Source of the DNA: M55B112 sp040903745
GTDB taxonomy: Bacteria; Bacteroidota; Bacteroidia; Bacteroidales; GCA-2748055
DNA: 64,000 nt
Reading direction: 5' to 3'
Assembly: GCA_040903745.1 (NCBI GenBank)
Contig: JBBDUV010000074.1
Coordinates: forward strand, 46,124 to 110,123
The translations under genes and the position numbers were made by a program. Positions 1 to 10,100 of this stretch are shown here, one piece after another; the stretch's first letter is position 1; the number at the start of each line of letters is the position of its first letter. The notes beneath the pieces are model-generated. The model searched no databases, had not been told where the DNA came from, and was given only the letters and a program-made list of their open reading frames with translations.

Positions 1-407
1 CCCGGTGAGGCCTTTTCGCTCTCCCTTTCAAACCTTGAACGGAAACCCCCATCAGGATTCTCAGGCTCACCTGCATCCAGTGCAACATCGCCTGAAAATG
101 GCATAAACAGAACATCCCCATAATCGCCAATTCCAGTACCGCTAAGGTGGGTATGGCTGAACCCCAGAATCGAAGTGTCGGAATAGTGGTAACCGGCGCA
201 TGCATCCCAGCCCAACGTTCGTGTATCCGGACTTAGCTGAACCATTCCAAATGGAGTCGTAGCACCCGGAAAGGTGTGCCCGTGATAATCTGTTCCAATA
301 AACGGATCAACCAAATGCAATACTGACTCCCCCTTGAATCTAGTATTCAGGCATGAAACTGTACCCAGAATTAAAATACCGAAAAAAACTGGTCGCCTCA
401 AAATCAT
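1..407 (-). CDS. GH92 family alpha-mannosidase lipoprotein, N-terminal part (cut by window edge)
   Basis: Reading from an ATG at 407 down to base 1 gives an open frame of 135 codons with no stop, so the rest lies outside the window. It begins with a lipoprotein signal (two arginines, a hydrophobic run, then LGTVSC as lipobox). Next comes the GH92 entry motif VDPFIGTDYHGHTFPGAT, followed by PFGMVQLSPDTR and GFSHTHLSGTG, all typical of the N-terminal beta-sandwich domain. GH92 enzymes are calcium-dependent exo-alpha-mannosidases, usually on the cell surface or in the periplasm. The linkage cannot be predicted because the catalytic domain is missing. A second, only distantly similar GH92 gene lies at 28986-31208. 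Confidence 0.9.
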   Translation of the reverse strand, partial: MILRRPVFFGILILGTVSCLNTRFKGESVLHLVDPFIGTDYHGHTFPGATTPFGMVQLSPDTRTLGWDACAGYHYSDTSILGFSHTHLSGTGIGDYGDVLFMPFSGDVALDAGEPENPDGGFRSRFERESEKASP

Positions 408-714
408 AATAAAGTGTCATTTTTTTAATTCCTGAATGCAATATAGATTCATCGGATTAAAAAAGAATTAAAAATAAATTAATGAGAAATAGCCTTAGCA
501 TTAATAAAAAACTGTAAAACACATTTTTTGAAGTATTGATAATGGAGAAATCTGAATATCTTTACAACAATGTCATGCAACTTATAATTAACATTTGTCA
601 ATTGTGCCGATTACAGTCGGGTAAAAAGTGAGTTTACGAGTCAGCACAAGCCTTTATACATGCGAAAAGCTGAAAAAACGATTTTTTCGGATAGATACCA
701 GATTTTTTAAAAAA
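408..714. other. A+T-rich divergent intergenic region
   Basis: About 300 bases separate the leftward GH92 gene from the rightward phosphoesterase. The region is very A+T-rich and I see no gene. It must hold promoters for both flanking genes, but I find no exact TAnnTTTG element; TAACATTTG near 585 is close, with one extra base in the spacer. Confidence 0.5.
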
Positions 715-2292
715 ATGATAAAAAAAATAACAACCATAGCACTTACGGCATTTTTAGTATCGATAACAGGCCTGGCACAAACCCAAGTAACCGGATTCGT
801 GTATGAAGATCTGAATGGGAACAACAAGCTCGACAGAAAAGAGAAGGGCATCGCCAATGCACCTGTTTCGAACGGAAAAGAGGTTGTTACAACCGATAAA
901 GAAGGAAAATATACGCTCCCAATACAGAACGACAACATTGTTTTTGTTATCAAACCAAGCGGTTACACAACCCCGGTTAACGAGTACAATATTCCGCAGT
1001 ATTACTACATCCACAAACCCGAAGGATCGCCCGAACTTGAATATGCAGGTTCCCCTCCTACCGGACCGCTCCCCAAAGAGGTGAATTTCGGACTTGTATC
1101 TCAGAAGGAATCAGATACCTTCAGCATACTTGTTTTTGGCGACCCCCAGTCCTACACTGAAGAGGAGGTGGACTTTTTCCACCGTGCGGTAGCAGCAGAA
1201 CTGAAAAATGTCCAGAACGTTGAATTCGGCATAACGATGGGCGATCTGGTCGGGGACGACCTCGAACTGCTGCACCCCTACAAAGCGGCTATTCGTCAGA
1301 TCGGAATACCCTGGCGCAATGTGCTTGGGAACCATGATATCAATTTTGATGTGGAACATGACTCGCTGTCCGATGAAACATTTGAAACCCATTTCGGCCC
1401 GGCAACCTATTCCTTCAACCAGGGGAAGGTACATTTCATTGTCCTTGACGATGTTTTATATCCCGACCCAAGGGATGAAAGAGTCTATTGGGGTGGATTG
1501 CGCGAGGACCAGTTCGCCTTTATCGAAAATGATTTAAAACTTGTCCCAAAAGACCACCTTATCGTGCTGGCTTTTCACATTCTTATCAGCAAAGAGGATA
1601 AATCCGGACCTTTTAATCCCGAACACCGCAACCGCCTGTTTCAACTTTTAAGAGATTTCCCGCATACGCTCTCTTTATCGGCCCATACCCACATTCAAAA
1701 TCAGCTCTTTTTCGGTCCTGAACACGGTTGGCAACAGGAGGGCTCTCACCATCATTATAATGTCGGAACAACATCAGGCGACTGGTACAGCGGTAAGCTA
1801 AATGAAAGAGGGATTCCCGTATCGACCATGCGCGACGGAACCCCAAAAGGATACGCCTACCTTAACTTTAACGGAACCCAATATACCATCGACTATAAGG
1901 TGTTCGACAAGGCCCCTGAATACAAAATGGCAGTGTTTACTCCAAATGTGGTATTAAAAGACGCCTGGCCCAGCGCAAGGATCATTGTCAATTTTTTCCT
2001 TGGGGGCGAACAAGATTCCCTGTTCTGCAAGATCGATGATGGCGAATGGGAAAAAATGGACCACACACCGGTCCACGATCCGTTTTATGTCCGTGAAGTC
2101 GTCGACTGGGATTTTACAGAAGAGCTTTTCCCTGGCAGCAGACCCTCCAATCCCGCCGAAAGCTCGCACACCTGGACCGGCTTTTTACCCACCGATCTCG
2201 AAGCTGGCGAACACACCGTTTATATCAGGGCCCACGATATGTTCGGCAGGGAATACACGGCTGAACGCAAGTTTACCATCGTAGCACGGTAG
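715..2292 (+). CDS. secreted calcineurin-like metallophosphoesterase
   Basis: The ATG at 715 is chosen over an in-frame upstream start at 628 because it opens directly onto a signal peptide (lysines, hydrophobic run, GLAQ cleavage region). The mature protein starts with a B-repeat/SdrD-like beta domain (GFVYEDLNGNNKLD...GIANAPVSNG). A metallophosphoesterase core follows with VFGDPQ, GDLVGDD, GNHD, AFHI and AHTH, which supply the two-metal site. It ends with a C-terminal beta domain. This N-domain/Metallophos/C-domain layout is common in Bacteroidota exported phosphoesterases; the substrate is unknown. The last 30 codons and the stop are duplicated at 3962-4052, on the far side of the next gene. 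Confidence 0.88.
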   Translation: MIKKITTIALTAFLVSITGLAQTQVTGFVYEDLNGNNKLDRKEKGIANAPVSNGKEVVTTDKEGKYTLPIQNDNIVFVIKPSGYTTPVNEYNIPQYYYIHKPEGSPELEYAGSPPTGPLPKEVNFGLVSQKESDTFSILVFGDPQSYTEEEVDFFHRAVAAELKNVQNVEFGITMGDLVGDDLELLHPYKAAIRQIGIPWRNVLGNHDINFDVEHDSLSDETFETHFGPATYSFNQGKVHFIVLDDVLYPDPRDERVYWGGLREDQFAFIENDLKLVPKDHLIVLAFHILISKEDKSGPFNPEHRNRLFQLLRDFPHTLSLSAHTHIQNQLFFGPEHGWQQEGSHHHYNVGTTSGDWYSGKLNERGIPVSTMRDGTPKGYAYLNFNGTQYTIDYKVFDKAPEYKMAVFTPNVVLKDAWPSARIIVNFFLGGEQDSLFCKIDDGEWEKMDHTPVHDPFYVREVVDWDFTEELFPGSRPSNPAESSHTWTGFLPTDLEAGEHTVYIRAHDMFGREYTAERKFTIVAR

Positions 2293-2293
2293 G
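2203..2293 (+). repeat. 91-bp direct repeat, copy 1 (3' end of phosphoesterase gene)
   Basis: These 91 bases encode the last 30 residues and stop of the metallophosphoesterase plus one base. They match 3962-4052 at 90 of 91 positions; the only difference is C at 2231 versus T at 3990. Similarity ends abruptly on both sides. The distance between the copies is 1759 bases. Confidence 0.95.
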
Positions 2294-2366
2294 TAAGTGT
2301 AGAGCCGTGATCGATCTCCTCTTAATATGAATCAAAACACTTTATTGCTCAGCTGCAAAAAATAAT

Positions 2367-3812
2367 CTACTCAGGAAAAGCATAAGCGGGATCAGGCTCC
2401 CCGTCGGGACAGGTATACTCGTTCGCATCAAGTATATAATTATGTCTCATTCTGCCATCACTTTCCAGGGTGAATAGTCCGATCTGTACAACCTCACCCT
2501 CTTCATGAAAATAGTATTTTATTGTGGGCAGGCTGCCGGTTGTATTCACTTCAAGATGTACAAATTCAGCTTTGTAAGTCCATCCTGATGACACAATTTC
2601 AAATACGTCGTATTCATTGGAGCCCTCTTTAGGACATTGAGGGTATGTGTTATACCAGTTATTATGCACATCACCACCATTGAAAAGGATTCCTGTTATC
2701 TGCTTCTCCTTAATAAACTCAAACAGCTCTGTTTTCTCATTAGGGGAGTATTCAAACCAGGACTCATTGCCGGATTTTCTTATGGTACCACCATGAAGAA
2801 TAATCTTAAAAACAGCTGTTGAGTTCTCAAGTTCATTCTTCAGCCAATTCATTTGCTCACTTCCCAGGTATTCGCCATTCATTTTGTTGTAACGGTTATC
2901 CATCATGAAGAATTGGACGTCTCCCCAATGAAAAGTATGGAATATGCCCGGTATCTCAGGAGTACCATAAGATGGGTTGGCCCATAAATGCTTAAATGCA
3001 CGTAGCGAGTTTTCCTTTCCGGGTTCTGTGCCATCTGAGTTATTGGGTCCGTAATCATGGTCGTCCCATATGGCCAGCGTAGGGATGGTACGAATTGCTA
3101 CCGCATAATTTGGTATACTACGCTGCCGCATATGGTAGTCCCAGATAATGTCATAGTCTGTAGCATCTGAGTATACATTGTCCCCACCAAAAAGCTGAAA
3201 GTCAGGTTTCAGATCCATCACTTCATCCCATACAGACTGATCATGAATAAGCTTTACGCCGGATCCGAACAGGTAAGTAAATTCAACAGGCTTCCGGGGC
3301 TCAGGAGCAGTTTTAAAAGAGCCAACCACCTCAATTTCACCATTTTCTATGAGCTTGTATTCATACCTCGTGTTCGCGCTTAGTCCGGAAAGCTCAATTA
3401 ATGAGGTATTGCCTCCTCCATCTGGCATATCCAAAGTTATAGCCTCACTGCTGCCATCGGCCAGATAATACTTAATCTGAAGTTCGGAACCCGGTGCATA
3501 GGCCCATATTAAAACAGTACTATCGGTAGCATGTCCTACTAGCGGACCTGATACCAACTGCCCTCCCTTGCTTCGTTTACCTTCATTGCAACTGCTGCTA
3601 TAAAAGAATTCCAGAGGAGTACCGCAGCCATTGAAACCGGAATCGGTTTTGTCCGGATCATCATTTGACCAACCAGTATTCGCCGCCTGAATTGTCCTTC
3701 CGGCAGAAGAAGTCATAGCGCCATTAATATTTACATCTTCACAAAAGGCAAACATCCCTATAGCAAGGATCACTACCGTAATCCATGTTCCTAAGCTTTT
3801 AATTGAACCCAT
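2367..3812 (-). CDS. PhoD-like alkaline phosphatase D family protein
   Basis: This 481-residue protein has an N-terminal hydrophobic export segment. A fibronectin-like N-domain (about 80-170) precedes a PhoD-type phosphoesterase domain with FGSG, GGDNVYSD, WDDHDYG, HGGTIR and NGGDVH. The WDDHD and GGDN motifs are the usual metal ligands of the PhoD family, which hydrolyses phosphodiesters and monoesters in the periplasm or outside the cell. It converges on the preceding phosphoesterase. The gene lies inside the interval bounded by the 91-bp direct repeats, so it probably arrived together with the duplicated gene end. The substrate is unknown. Confidence 0.88.
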   Translation of the reverse strand: MGSIKSLGTWITVVILAIGMFAFCEDVNINGAMTSSAGRTIQAANTGWSNDDPDKTDSGFNGCGTPLEFFYSSSCNEGKRSKGGQLVSGPLVGHATDSTVLIWAYAPGSELQIKYYLADGSSEAITLDMPDGGGNTSLIELSGLSANTRYEYKLIENGEIEVVGSFKTAPEPRKPVEFTYLFGSGVKLIHDQSVWDEVMDLKPDFQLFGGDNVYSDATDYDIIWDYHMRQRSIPNYAVAIRTIPTLAIWDDHDYGPNNSDGTEPGKENSLRAFKHLWANPSYGTPEIPGIFHTFHWGDVQFFMMDNRYNKMNGEYLGSEQMNWLKNELENSTAVFKIILHGGTIRKSGNESWFEYSPNEKTELFEFIKEKQITGILFNGGDVHNNWYNTYPQCPKEGSNEYDVFEIVSSGWTYKAEFVHLEVNTTGSLPTIKYYFHEEGEVVQIGLFTLESDGRMRHNYILDANEYTCPDGEPDPAYAFPE

Positions 3813-3961
3813 AATAAATACTTATTTTGATATAAAAATAGATTAAATACTGAGATTAAGCTCATCTTTATGTAGAAAATTCAAAAGGAAGGTTTGCTAT
3901 GAATTCTTCATCAATCATAAGTAGTAATCGTTCAATCCATAAAAAAATCAGAATCCCCAAT

Positions 3962-4052
3962 GCTGGCGAACACACCGTTTATATCAGGGTCCACGATATG
4001 TTCGGCAGGGAATACACGGCTGAACGCAAGTTTACCATCGTAGCACGGTAGG
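3962..4052 (+). repeat. 91-bp direct repeat, copy 2 (orphan gene end)
   Basis: This is a near-perfect copy of 2203-2293, still in the phosphoesterase reading frame and including its TAG, but with no gene body upstream. Bases 4000-4014 are also repeated in inverted orientation at 4086-4100 (TATTCCCTGCCGAAC). This copy could therefore be the original gene end with its downstream hairpin, and copy 1 the version created when the PhoD segment came in. Confidence 0.93.
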
Positions 4053-4298
4053 ATAACGCTTTTTCGTTTTAACGGGCGAATTGGTTATTCCCTGCCGAAC
4101 CAGATAATCTGGCCAAACTAATAGATCAAAAAGAGATTTTTTTTAACCCCACCTTGACTTATTACAAATAATAATGTAATTTGTATTTTTTGTAAAATTA
4201 GCAGCGTTTGGGAAGATGATTACGGTCAAATCCGCAAAAACGCAGAAAAAACCAACCGCTGGTTAACTATTCAAACAGATAATCAAAAATATATTCTC

Positions 4299-4544
4299 AT
4301 GAATACACTTACAACCATACTTGCCACCACCAACCGCGGAGGAACCATGGCGATGGTCCTCTTCCTTCTGTTCGCTGGTGTTATCGGATTCTTTATTGCC
4401 TATTATTATTTCAGGTCCTACTACGCGAAGAAAATTAGCACCATGGAAGCCGAAAAAGAGGGACTGGAAAGAAAAGTGAACGGTTTACAGGCCGCCAACG
4501 ACGACTTAAACAAGAAAATACAGGAACTGGAGGAGAAAAAATAG
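4299..4544 (+). CDS. small single-pass membrane protein with coiled coil
   Basis: The 81-residue product has one transmembrane helix (about residues 17-37), a short basic stretch, and a strongly heptad-like charged tail (about 46-81) that should form a coiled coil. I do not recognise a named family; the overall plan resembles LapA- or YtxH-type small envelope proteins. The gene stands alone: an orphan repeat copy lies upstream and the convergent tamL follows downstream. Its A+T-rich upstream region has two imperfect TAnnTTTG-like sequences near 4170-4185. No function can be assigned. Confidence 0.65.
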   Translation: MNTLTTILATTNRGGTMAMVLFLLFAGVIGFFIAYYYFRSYYAKKISTMEAEKEGLERKVNGLQAANDDLNKKIQELEEKK

Positions 4545-4702
4545 CAGTCCATTCAACTGCGACAATAGAACGTTGAACCAATTCCCTCTTCACTTTTAAC
4601 CCATATCGTACCTCCAGGCATTATCGGATAAGCCTTTGCAATTGATAATCCCAGAACTGCACCATGATGCGCCTGCTGGTCTGCAAAACATGATCCCTGT
4701 TT

Positions 4703-7165
4703 TCAAAACGGATACCCGATCGCCAGGTTCAGCACCGTGTTCTCCCGCAGCCAGCCGCCATCGCCAAATCCCGGCTCCTGCATCACCCAGCGACTCCCCT
4801 CCTCCAACCACGGCTTCCTGAGCGGCACCGCCACATCGAACCGCAAAATGAAAAACGACACATCCAGCCGAAACCCGGCCCCCGCACCCACAGCGAGTTC
4901 ATTCAATACCCGGGGGATCGCAAAGTGGTCGCCGCCGGCAGCCGGATTCGACCGCTGCAGCCATACATTACCGGCATCGGCAAATACCGCCCCCTTGAAA
5001 ATATTATAGATCGTAAACCGGTACTCGGCATTCAGCTCCAGCTTCACATCACCCCCCAGCTGAAAATAACCGATCTCCTCCTGCTCCTCTAAAAAAGTGC
5101 CCGGACCTACCGAGTTGATCTGAAACGCCCGGATGCTGTTCGGTCCGCCGCTAAAAAACTGCCTGCTGTAAGGCAGCACCGAGGAGTTTCCATAGGCCTT
5201 TGCCACACCGGCAAACATCCGCACCGCAAGCTTGTCGCGCTTCCCAACCGTAAGATACCCCCTGCCATCAAGGCTCACACGCGCAAACTGCGAGTAGACA
5301 GAGCCCAGCACCGTGGCAGGATCGTCGTCTGACAGTTCGTTACCGCCTGCCATGGCAGCCAGCGAGAAAAGGTTTCCCGCAGCCTCCGCCGTCAAACCCA
5401 GGTAGTACTGCATCTGCTTCGAAAAACCCAGCTGCTCGTTATAAGTAAACGCATAGTTCGATCCGGCAATAAACATCTCCTGGTAGCTGGTCCGCAAAAC
5501 CGGGTTGGCATCGAGCAGCGCATTAAAAGCCTCCGACCGGTTACCAAGCGCGGTATAACTGATACCCACGGGGTTCAGCTCATGCTCATTCTTCAGGCTC
5601 TCCTTCCACCTGTAACCATATAAGAACTGAAAGGTGTTCATATTGAAGTAGTTCACCCGTTTCATGAAGTTGTAGGAGAGCGAAAGCCGGGTCTTTGGAA
5701 TATAGATGCTGTTGGGCCGCTCCATCCTGAATGGCGCCACGATCCGCGGAAAGAGCAACTCCACCTGTGGATTCAGGGAATAAGAGAAGAGGTTCCGATC
5801 CTTCCCGCCGAGCTGTGACTCGAACGACCCGGCCATTGTCAGGTTCAGCTGCTCCGCCCCGCCAAAGGCATTTCTGTTCTGCAGACTGATGTTCATCCGG
5901 GGACCGGCAAAGTTGTTCGACTTCGACACCAGGTCCATCTCCGCCCTGAGGCTCCGCTTCGTCATGGCGGTAAGTTGAATCTCTACATCGAGGAGTCCCG
6001 CCGCCGAATCGTTCTCCGCAAACCGCACCTGCACAAATTTAAAAGTACCCAGCGACATCAGCCGGTTGAGGGTTCTGGAGTGCTCATCCCGCGAGTAGGT
6101 CTCACCCGGCCTTAAAAAGACCGATTCGAGAATCACTCCCGGCCTGATCTCCGCATCTTCCTCCCCGCCGGGGAAAAGGTACCCCCCGTGATGCAATGTC
6201 TCTTCCGAACCCCCGCCTTCAGATGCCAATGAATAGCCCTGGTCGATCACCACCCGGTTGATCCGGTACTTCGTGAGCGCCCGTTCAGGGATCCCCTCCT
6301 TCAGTGACAGCTGCAGTGCCACCATGCGATCCCCCGTTAATGTGTCGGCCCTGAAGAGCAGGTGGTCGGGGTTGAAATAGTAGTAGCCACTGTTTTTCAG
6401 CAACGCGTCGAACCGCATCCTTTCACGCTTTAACATCTCGAGGCGATAGGGATCGCCCGGATGGATGAGCGCCTGCAGACTGTCGCCCAATATGATCTTC
6501 GCCAGGCTGCTGTCGGCAATATTGTAAGTCAGCGTCCCGAAGCTATACGGCGCATGCACTGCGCTGCGGTACACCACCCCGGCGGTGCGCTCCTCCTCCA
6601 CGATCTCAGGCTGTGTACTGCTATTAAAGATCCCCCTGTTGAAAAGGGCCGCGTCTATGATCTCAGCTGTTGCCGAGGGCCGCACCTCGCTGAGGTAGAC
6701 CGGCGGCTCACCACGCTTTTTAACCCAACGGCCGATGCCGGTTGAAGGCTCCTCACCCGCAACCATGTAGAGCCAAAGTTTCGGACGCATACCGAAAATG
6801 CTGCTGTTGGGAGCGGGACGCACCGCACGCTTCACCGTCATTTCCAGTTTCCTGGTGTCGACCGGCTCATCCGATTCGATCACTATTGTCGCACCGGTAT
6901 AAAGCTTCTCATCTTCCGGCAGGTGCTCTGTACCACTGCATCCCGTAACCAGCAGCAATAGCAAAACTGGCAGCCAGGCCGGAACGGACAACCATGCCGG
7001 AGCAGATGACCCTACCGGAACAGACGGCCATGATGGAGCCGATAGCCAAGCCAGAGCCAGCGACCATGCCGGGGCCTGCAGCCAAAACTGAGCCTGCAGC
7101 CGCGATAGAGCTTTCATCCATCCCGTAACCATGCCAAGTATATATTTGAGCCTTCGCTTTTTCAT
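4703..7165 (-). CDS. tamL: TamL-type outer-membrane Omp85 lipoprotein (translocation and assembly module)
   Basis: This 820-residue protein has a lipoprotein signal ending at Cys76 (LLVTGC), POTRA-like domains (roughly 85-390) and a C-terminal Omp85/BamA-family beta-barrel closing with a terminal phenylalanine. TamL is the lipidated Bacteroidota form of TamA and works with TamB in delivering proteins or lipids to the outer membrane. It follows tamB by 7 bases, so the two form an operon. The signal peptide is odd: residues 32-67 are six six-residue units of the PAWLSV type, making a hydrophobic region far longer than usual. The ATG giving MKKRR is kept as start because no later start would supply a positively charged n-region. 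Confidence 0.9.
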   Translation of the reverse strand: MKKRRLKYILGMVTGWMKALSRLQAQFWLQAPAWSLALAWLSAPSWPSVPVGSSAPAWLSVPAWLPVLLLLLVTGCSGTEHLPEDEKLYTGATIVIESDEPVDTRKLEMTVKRAVRPAPNSSIFGMRPKLWLYMVAGEEPSTGIGRWVKKRGEPPVYLSEVRPSATAEIIDAALFNRGIFNSSTQPEIVEEERTAGVVYRSAVHAPYSFGTLTYNIADSSLAKIILGDSLQALIHPGDPYRLEMLKRERMRFDALLKNSGYYYFNPDHLLFRADTLTGDRMVALQLSLKEGIPERALTKYRINRVVIDQGYSLASEGGGSEETLHHGGYLFPGGEEDAEIRPGVILESVFLRPGETYSRDEHSRTLNRLMSLGTFKFVQVRFAENDSAAGLLDVEIQLTAMTKRSLRAEMDLVSKSNNFAGPRMNISLQNRNAFGGAEQLNLTMAGSFESQLGGKDRNLFSYSLNPQVELLFPRIVAPFRMERPNSIYIPKTRLSLSYNFMKRVNYFNMNTFQFLYGYRWKESLKNEHELNPVGISYTALGNRSEAFNALLDANPVLRTSYQEMFIAGSNYAFTYNEQLGFSKQMQYYLGLTAEAAGNLFSLAAMAGGNELSDDDPATVLGSVYSQFARVSLDGRGYLTVGKRDKLAVRMFAGVAKAYGNSSVLPYSRQFFSGGPNSIRAFQINSVGPGTFLEEQEEIGYFQLGGDVKLELNAEYRFTIYNIFKGAVFADAGNVWLQRSNPAAGGDHFAIPRVLNELAVGAGAGFRLDVSFFILRFDVAVPLRKPWLEEGSRWVMQEPGFGDGGWLRENTVLNLAIGYPF
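6964..7071 (-). repeat. 18-bp imperfect tandem repeats inside tamL signal peptide
   Basis: Six diverged 18-base units encode PAWSLA, LAWLSA, PSWPSV, PVGSSA, PAWLSV and PAWLPV, just before the lipobox. Units are always whole codons, so copy-number changes would lengthen the signal peptide without shifting frame. Confidence 0.8.
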
Positions 7166-7172
7166 TACCCTC

Positions 7173-10100
7173 TTATTCCTTCAATATTTTTTCCCGCTCT
7201 ATAACTAAATACCCTTGTAGCTCTGTATCCTGATCATCCGAAGGGTCAGGATCCTTTTCCGAAGAAGAATCCTGTTCTTTCGCTGACTCGGGATCCCTTT
7301 CCGAAGAAGAATCCTGTTCTTTCGCTGGCTCAGGATCCTTTTCCTGAGCAGGATCTTCCGCCGCCGCTGTATCCTCTACCCTCTCCTGAACAGAATCCTT
7401 TTCCGGCGATGCAGTTTCCTCCGGCGCCCTATCCTTTTTCTCTTTTTCCGTAGACCTGAACAGCTCCTTCCACTCATTAAAATCCCTTACATACGACACC
7501 CCTGCACCGGTCTCGATAATCTGTCCCTCAAGCGCCCCCTCGTACCGGTCCTGCCTGAACCCCTTCAGCCGCAACCGCCCGTCCTCCGTGAGCTTGTACT
7601 CCACACGCACATCGCCGGTGATTTCGCTCGCCCGGTTCTCCAGCGCCCGCTCTCCCTCCACATCGACCGATCCGCCTACCTGCACCGACAGCCGCTCATT
7701 GAACAGCTGCTGCCTGATGCCGACCTCCACCTCCGTCCGTCCCTGCGGCTGCTCGGCTTCATACTCCTCATACGATTGTATATCGACATTCAGTTGCGTT
7801 CCGGGAAGCACTCCGGCACCCAGCCTGTTCAGCTGTGCCGAAAGAAAATTCCCAACGGTGGATCGCACGATGGCAGCGGTACTGCCGGACTCTGCCTGCA
7901 GCGGGTTCTCCTGCATGAAGCGCCCCAGCAACAGGAGGGCGAAGACCTGCTTGTTCAGCGCCGATGCATCCTGATTGAGCTGTGCCAGCTTCTGGTTCAA
8001 CGCCCCGCCGAGCGCTCCCCGCTCCTCTTCAGGCAACTCGATCCCGAAACTGATCTCCGGCTGCAACATATCGCCACGCAGTTTCAGGAGCACACGGAAC
8101 GGGAGCTGCTGACGGTAGGCACCCTTGTCGGCATCACTCAGTCCGGCCACCTGCGCAGCCACGAGGTCGTAAGGCGATGCCCGCACCGTGTAACGTGCAT
8201 CGAGCGACAGTGTCGCGTCGAGCGGATCGCCGTTCCAGGTGATGCTACTGCCTTCAACGATAACGAACCGCCGCTTGATTACCGACTCAAGAGAGACCAA
8301 ATAGCTCCCATCAAAAATACTGTAAACACCGGTCAGGCTCAACTTCCCGCTCCTGTCCATCGCCAGGCTCAGGGCCGCCTCACCCTTTACAACCAGCGAG
8401 TCGGTTGAGGTGGGGTCCATTAGCAGCCGGAGGGTGGCCTGACGGTCGATCTCAAGAATGGTGGAAAGGTCGATACCGGTAACATCGGAGCGGCTCACAG
8501 CTACTGCGGTGCCCTCTTCGAGAATCGGATGCAGCTCCGCCGAGCCCTCAAAAACAACTACATCCTCTCCCCGGTCGGTCGTGAGACGGCTCTCAGGCAC
8601 CACGAAGGTGGCATGCGACCCCTCTTTCAGCTTCAACCGGCCCCTCACTACCGGGAGTTCGAGCGATCCCCTGATATCAATATCACTGTCGATCACCATC
8701 CTGCCGAAAACCGTCTCATTGTCGCGCACCGTGGTGTTCATCAGCAGAAAGTTATCTGCCTGCAGCTGCAGGTCCATAACCAGGTCGGTGAATGCCTGCA
8801 TCTTAACGGTGCCGTCGAGTGTGGCCGACTGGTTGTTGGGATCGGTAACAGTGAAGGTGTCGAAAAAGAGTCCGTCTGATCGCAACTCCACCGTCTCGTC
8901 GACAATCCGGAGCCGGTTGTTCAATACCGCCGGCCTCAGGAACACCTCGCTGAAACGCAGCTCGCCGGTCACTTCAGGTGCGCTGAGCGATCCGGAGACC
9001 TTCGCATTTCCGGAGATCGTACCGGCCGTCTCTGTAAGCTGACCGGCAGAAAAGGCCTCTGCTGTTTTCATGGAGAGCGAGGCGATATCGGCAGTGATAT
9101 CGATGACTCCATGGGCGGGACTGCTGATGATGTAGCCGGCGGCAGAGAGGTCATTGCCGGCCCCCGAGAGTGTTGCAATCAGTTCAAACCTGTTCGAAGC
9201 CGGGTTCGTGGTTGTAACGGTAAGATCGCCGACCGGTACCCCGCGAACGATGAGGTTGCTGACAGATGCATCGGCGATGATGCCGGTGGCGGCAGAGCCA
9301 GGAGCACTTCCTTCACCTTTAGTTACTTCGGCTGCCATACCAGGCTCACCTGGCGCAGAACCGGAAGTGCCGTTACCGGATCTTTTTACTAAAATGGTTC
9401 CGTTGACCGTTCCTTTTACCAATTCGGGATCATTTTCAATGATTTTCGATACATCGTCCAGCCGGAAGTTCCTGATATCGATGGAGAGATCGTCGTTGAA
9501 CTGCCGGTCGACCGAGGCTACCCTCACCTCGCGGTCACCGTACTGCAGGTACAGCCTGTCGATCATCACCCCCTCCTCACCGAAGATTATCCGGTTTTCC
9601 GGATCGATCTCCCACCGGTTGTACATCAGGAAGAGATCGTCCGGATTGATCACGAGCCTGTAGTTGTCGCCATCGCGCGTGATACGCGTATGAACTTCCA
9701 GCTTTTTTCCCAGGTCGTCATCGATCGATGTAAAATCCGATACGATACCTTGCTGTCCAATATGGCCTGCAAACTTCAGATTGGCCAGCTCCACCTGTTC
9801 TGTGGCAATGCCCTTGGTTGAAAGGGCATAGTGCGCCTCTGAAGAATCGGTGTCGATCACAACCGCAAGGTCATCGATCTCTAATGGCCCGTAAGCAAAC
9901 CGTTTCATGCGGGCATCAAGTTCCAGAAGACCAAGCTCACTGTCGAACTGTCCCTCCACCTCAACCGGCTCAAAGCTTTTCAGCGCTGGAAACAACACCT
10001 CCGACAGGATCGGATGGTTGCTGATTTTCATGGAAAAGTTAAAATTCGTCTGCTTTTCAGTATCGTCTTTCTCTCTGCTTCCAAAAACTTCATAACTATC

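Noticed and set aside
628..714. Upstream extension of the metallophosphoesterase
   Set aside because: The extra 29 residues are basic and not signal-like; ATG 715 opens a clear signal peptide.
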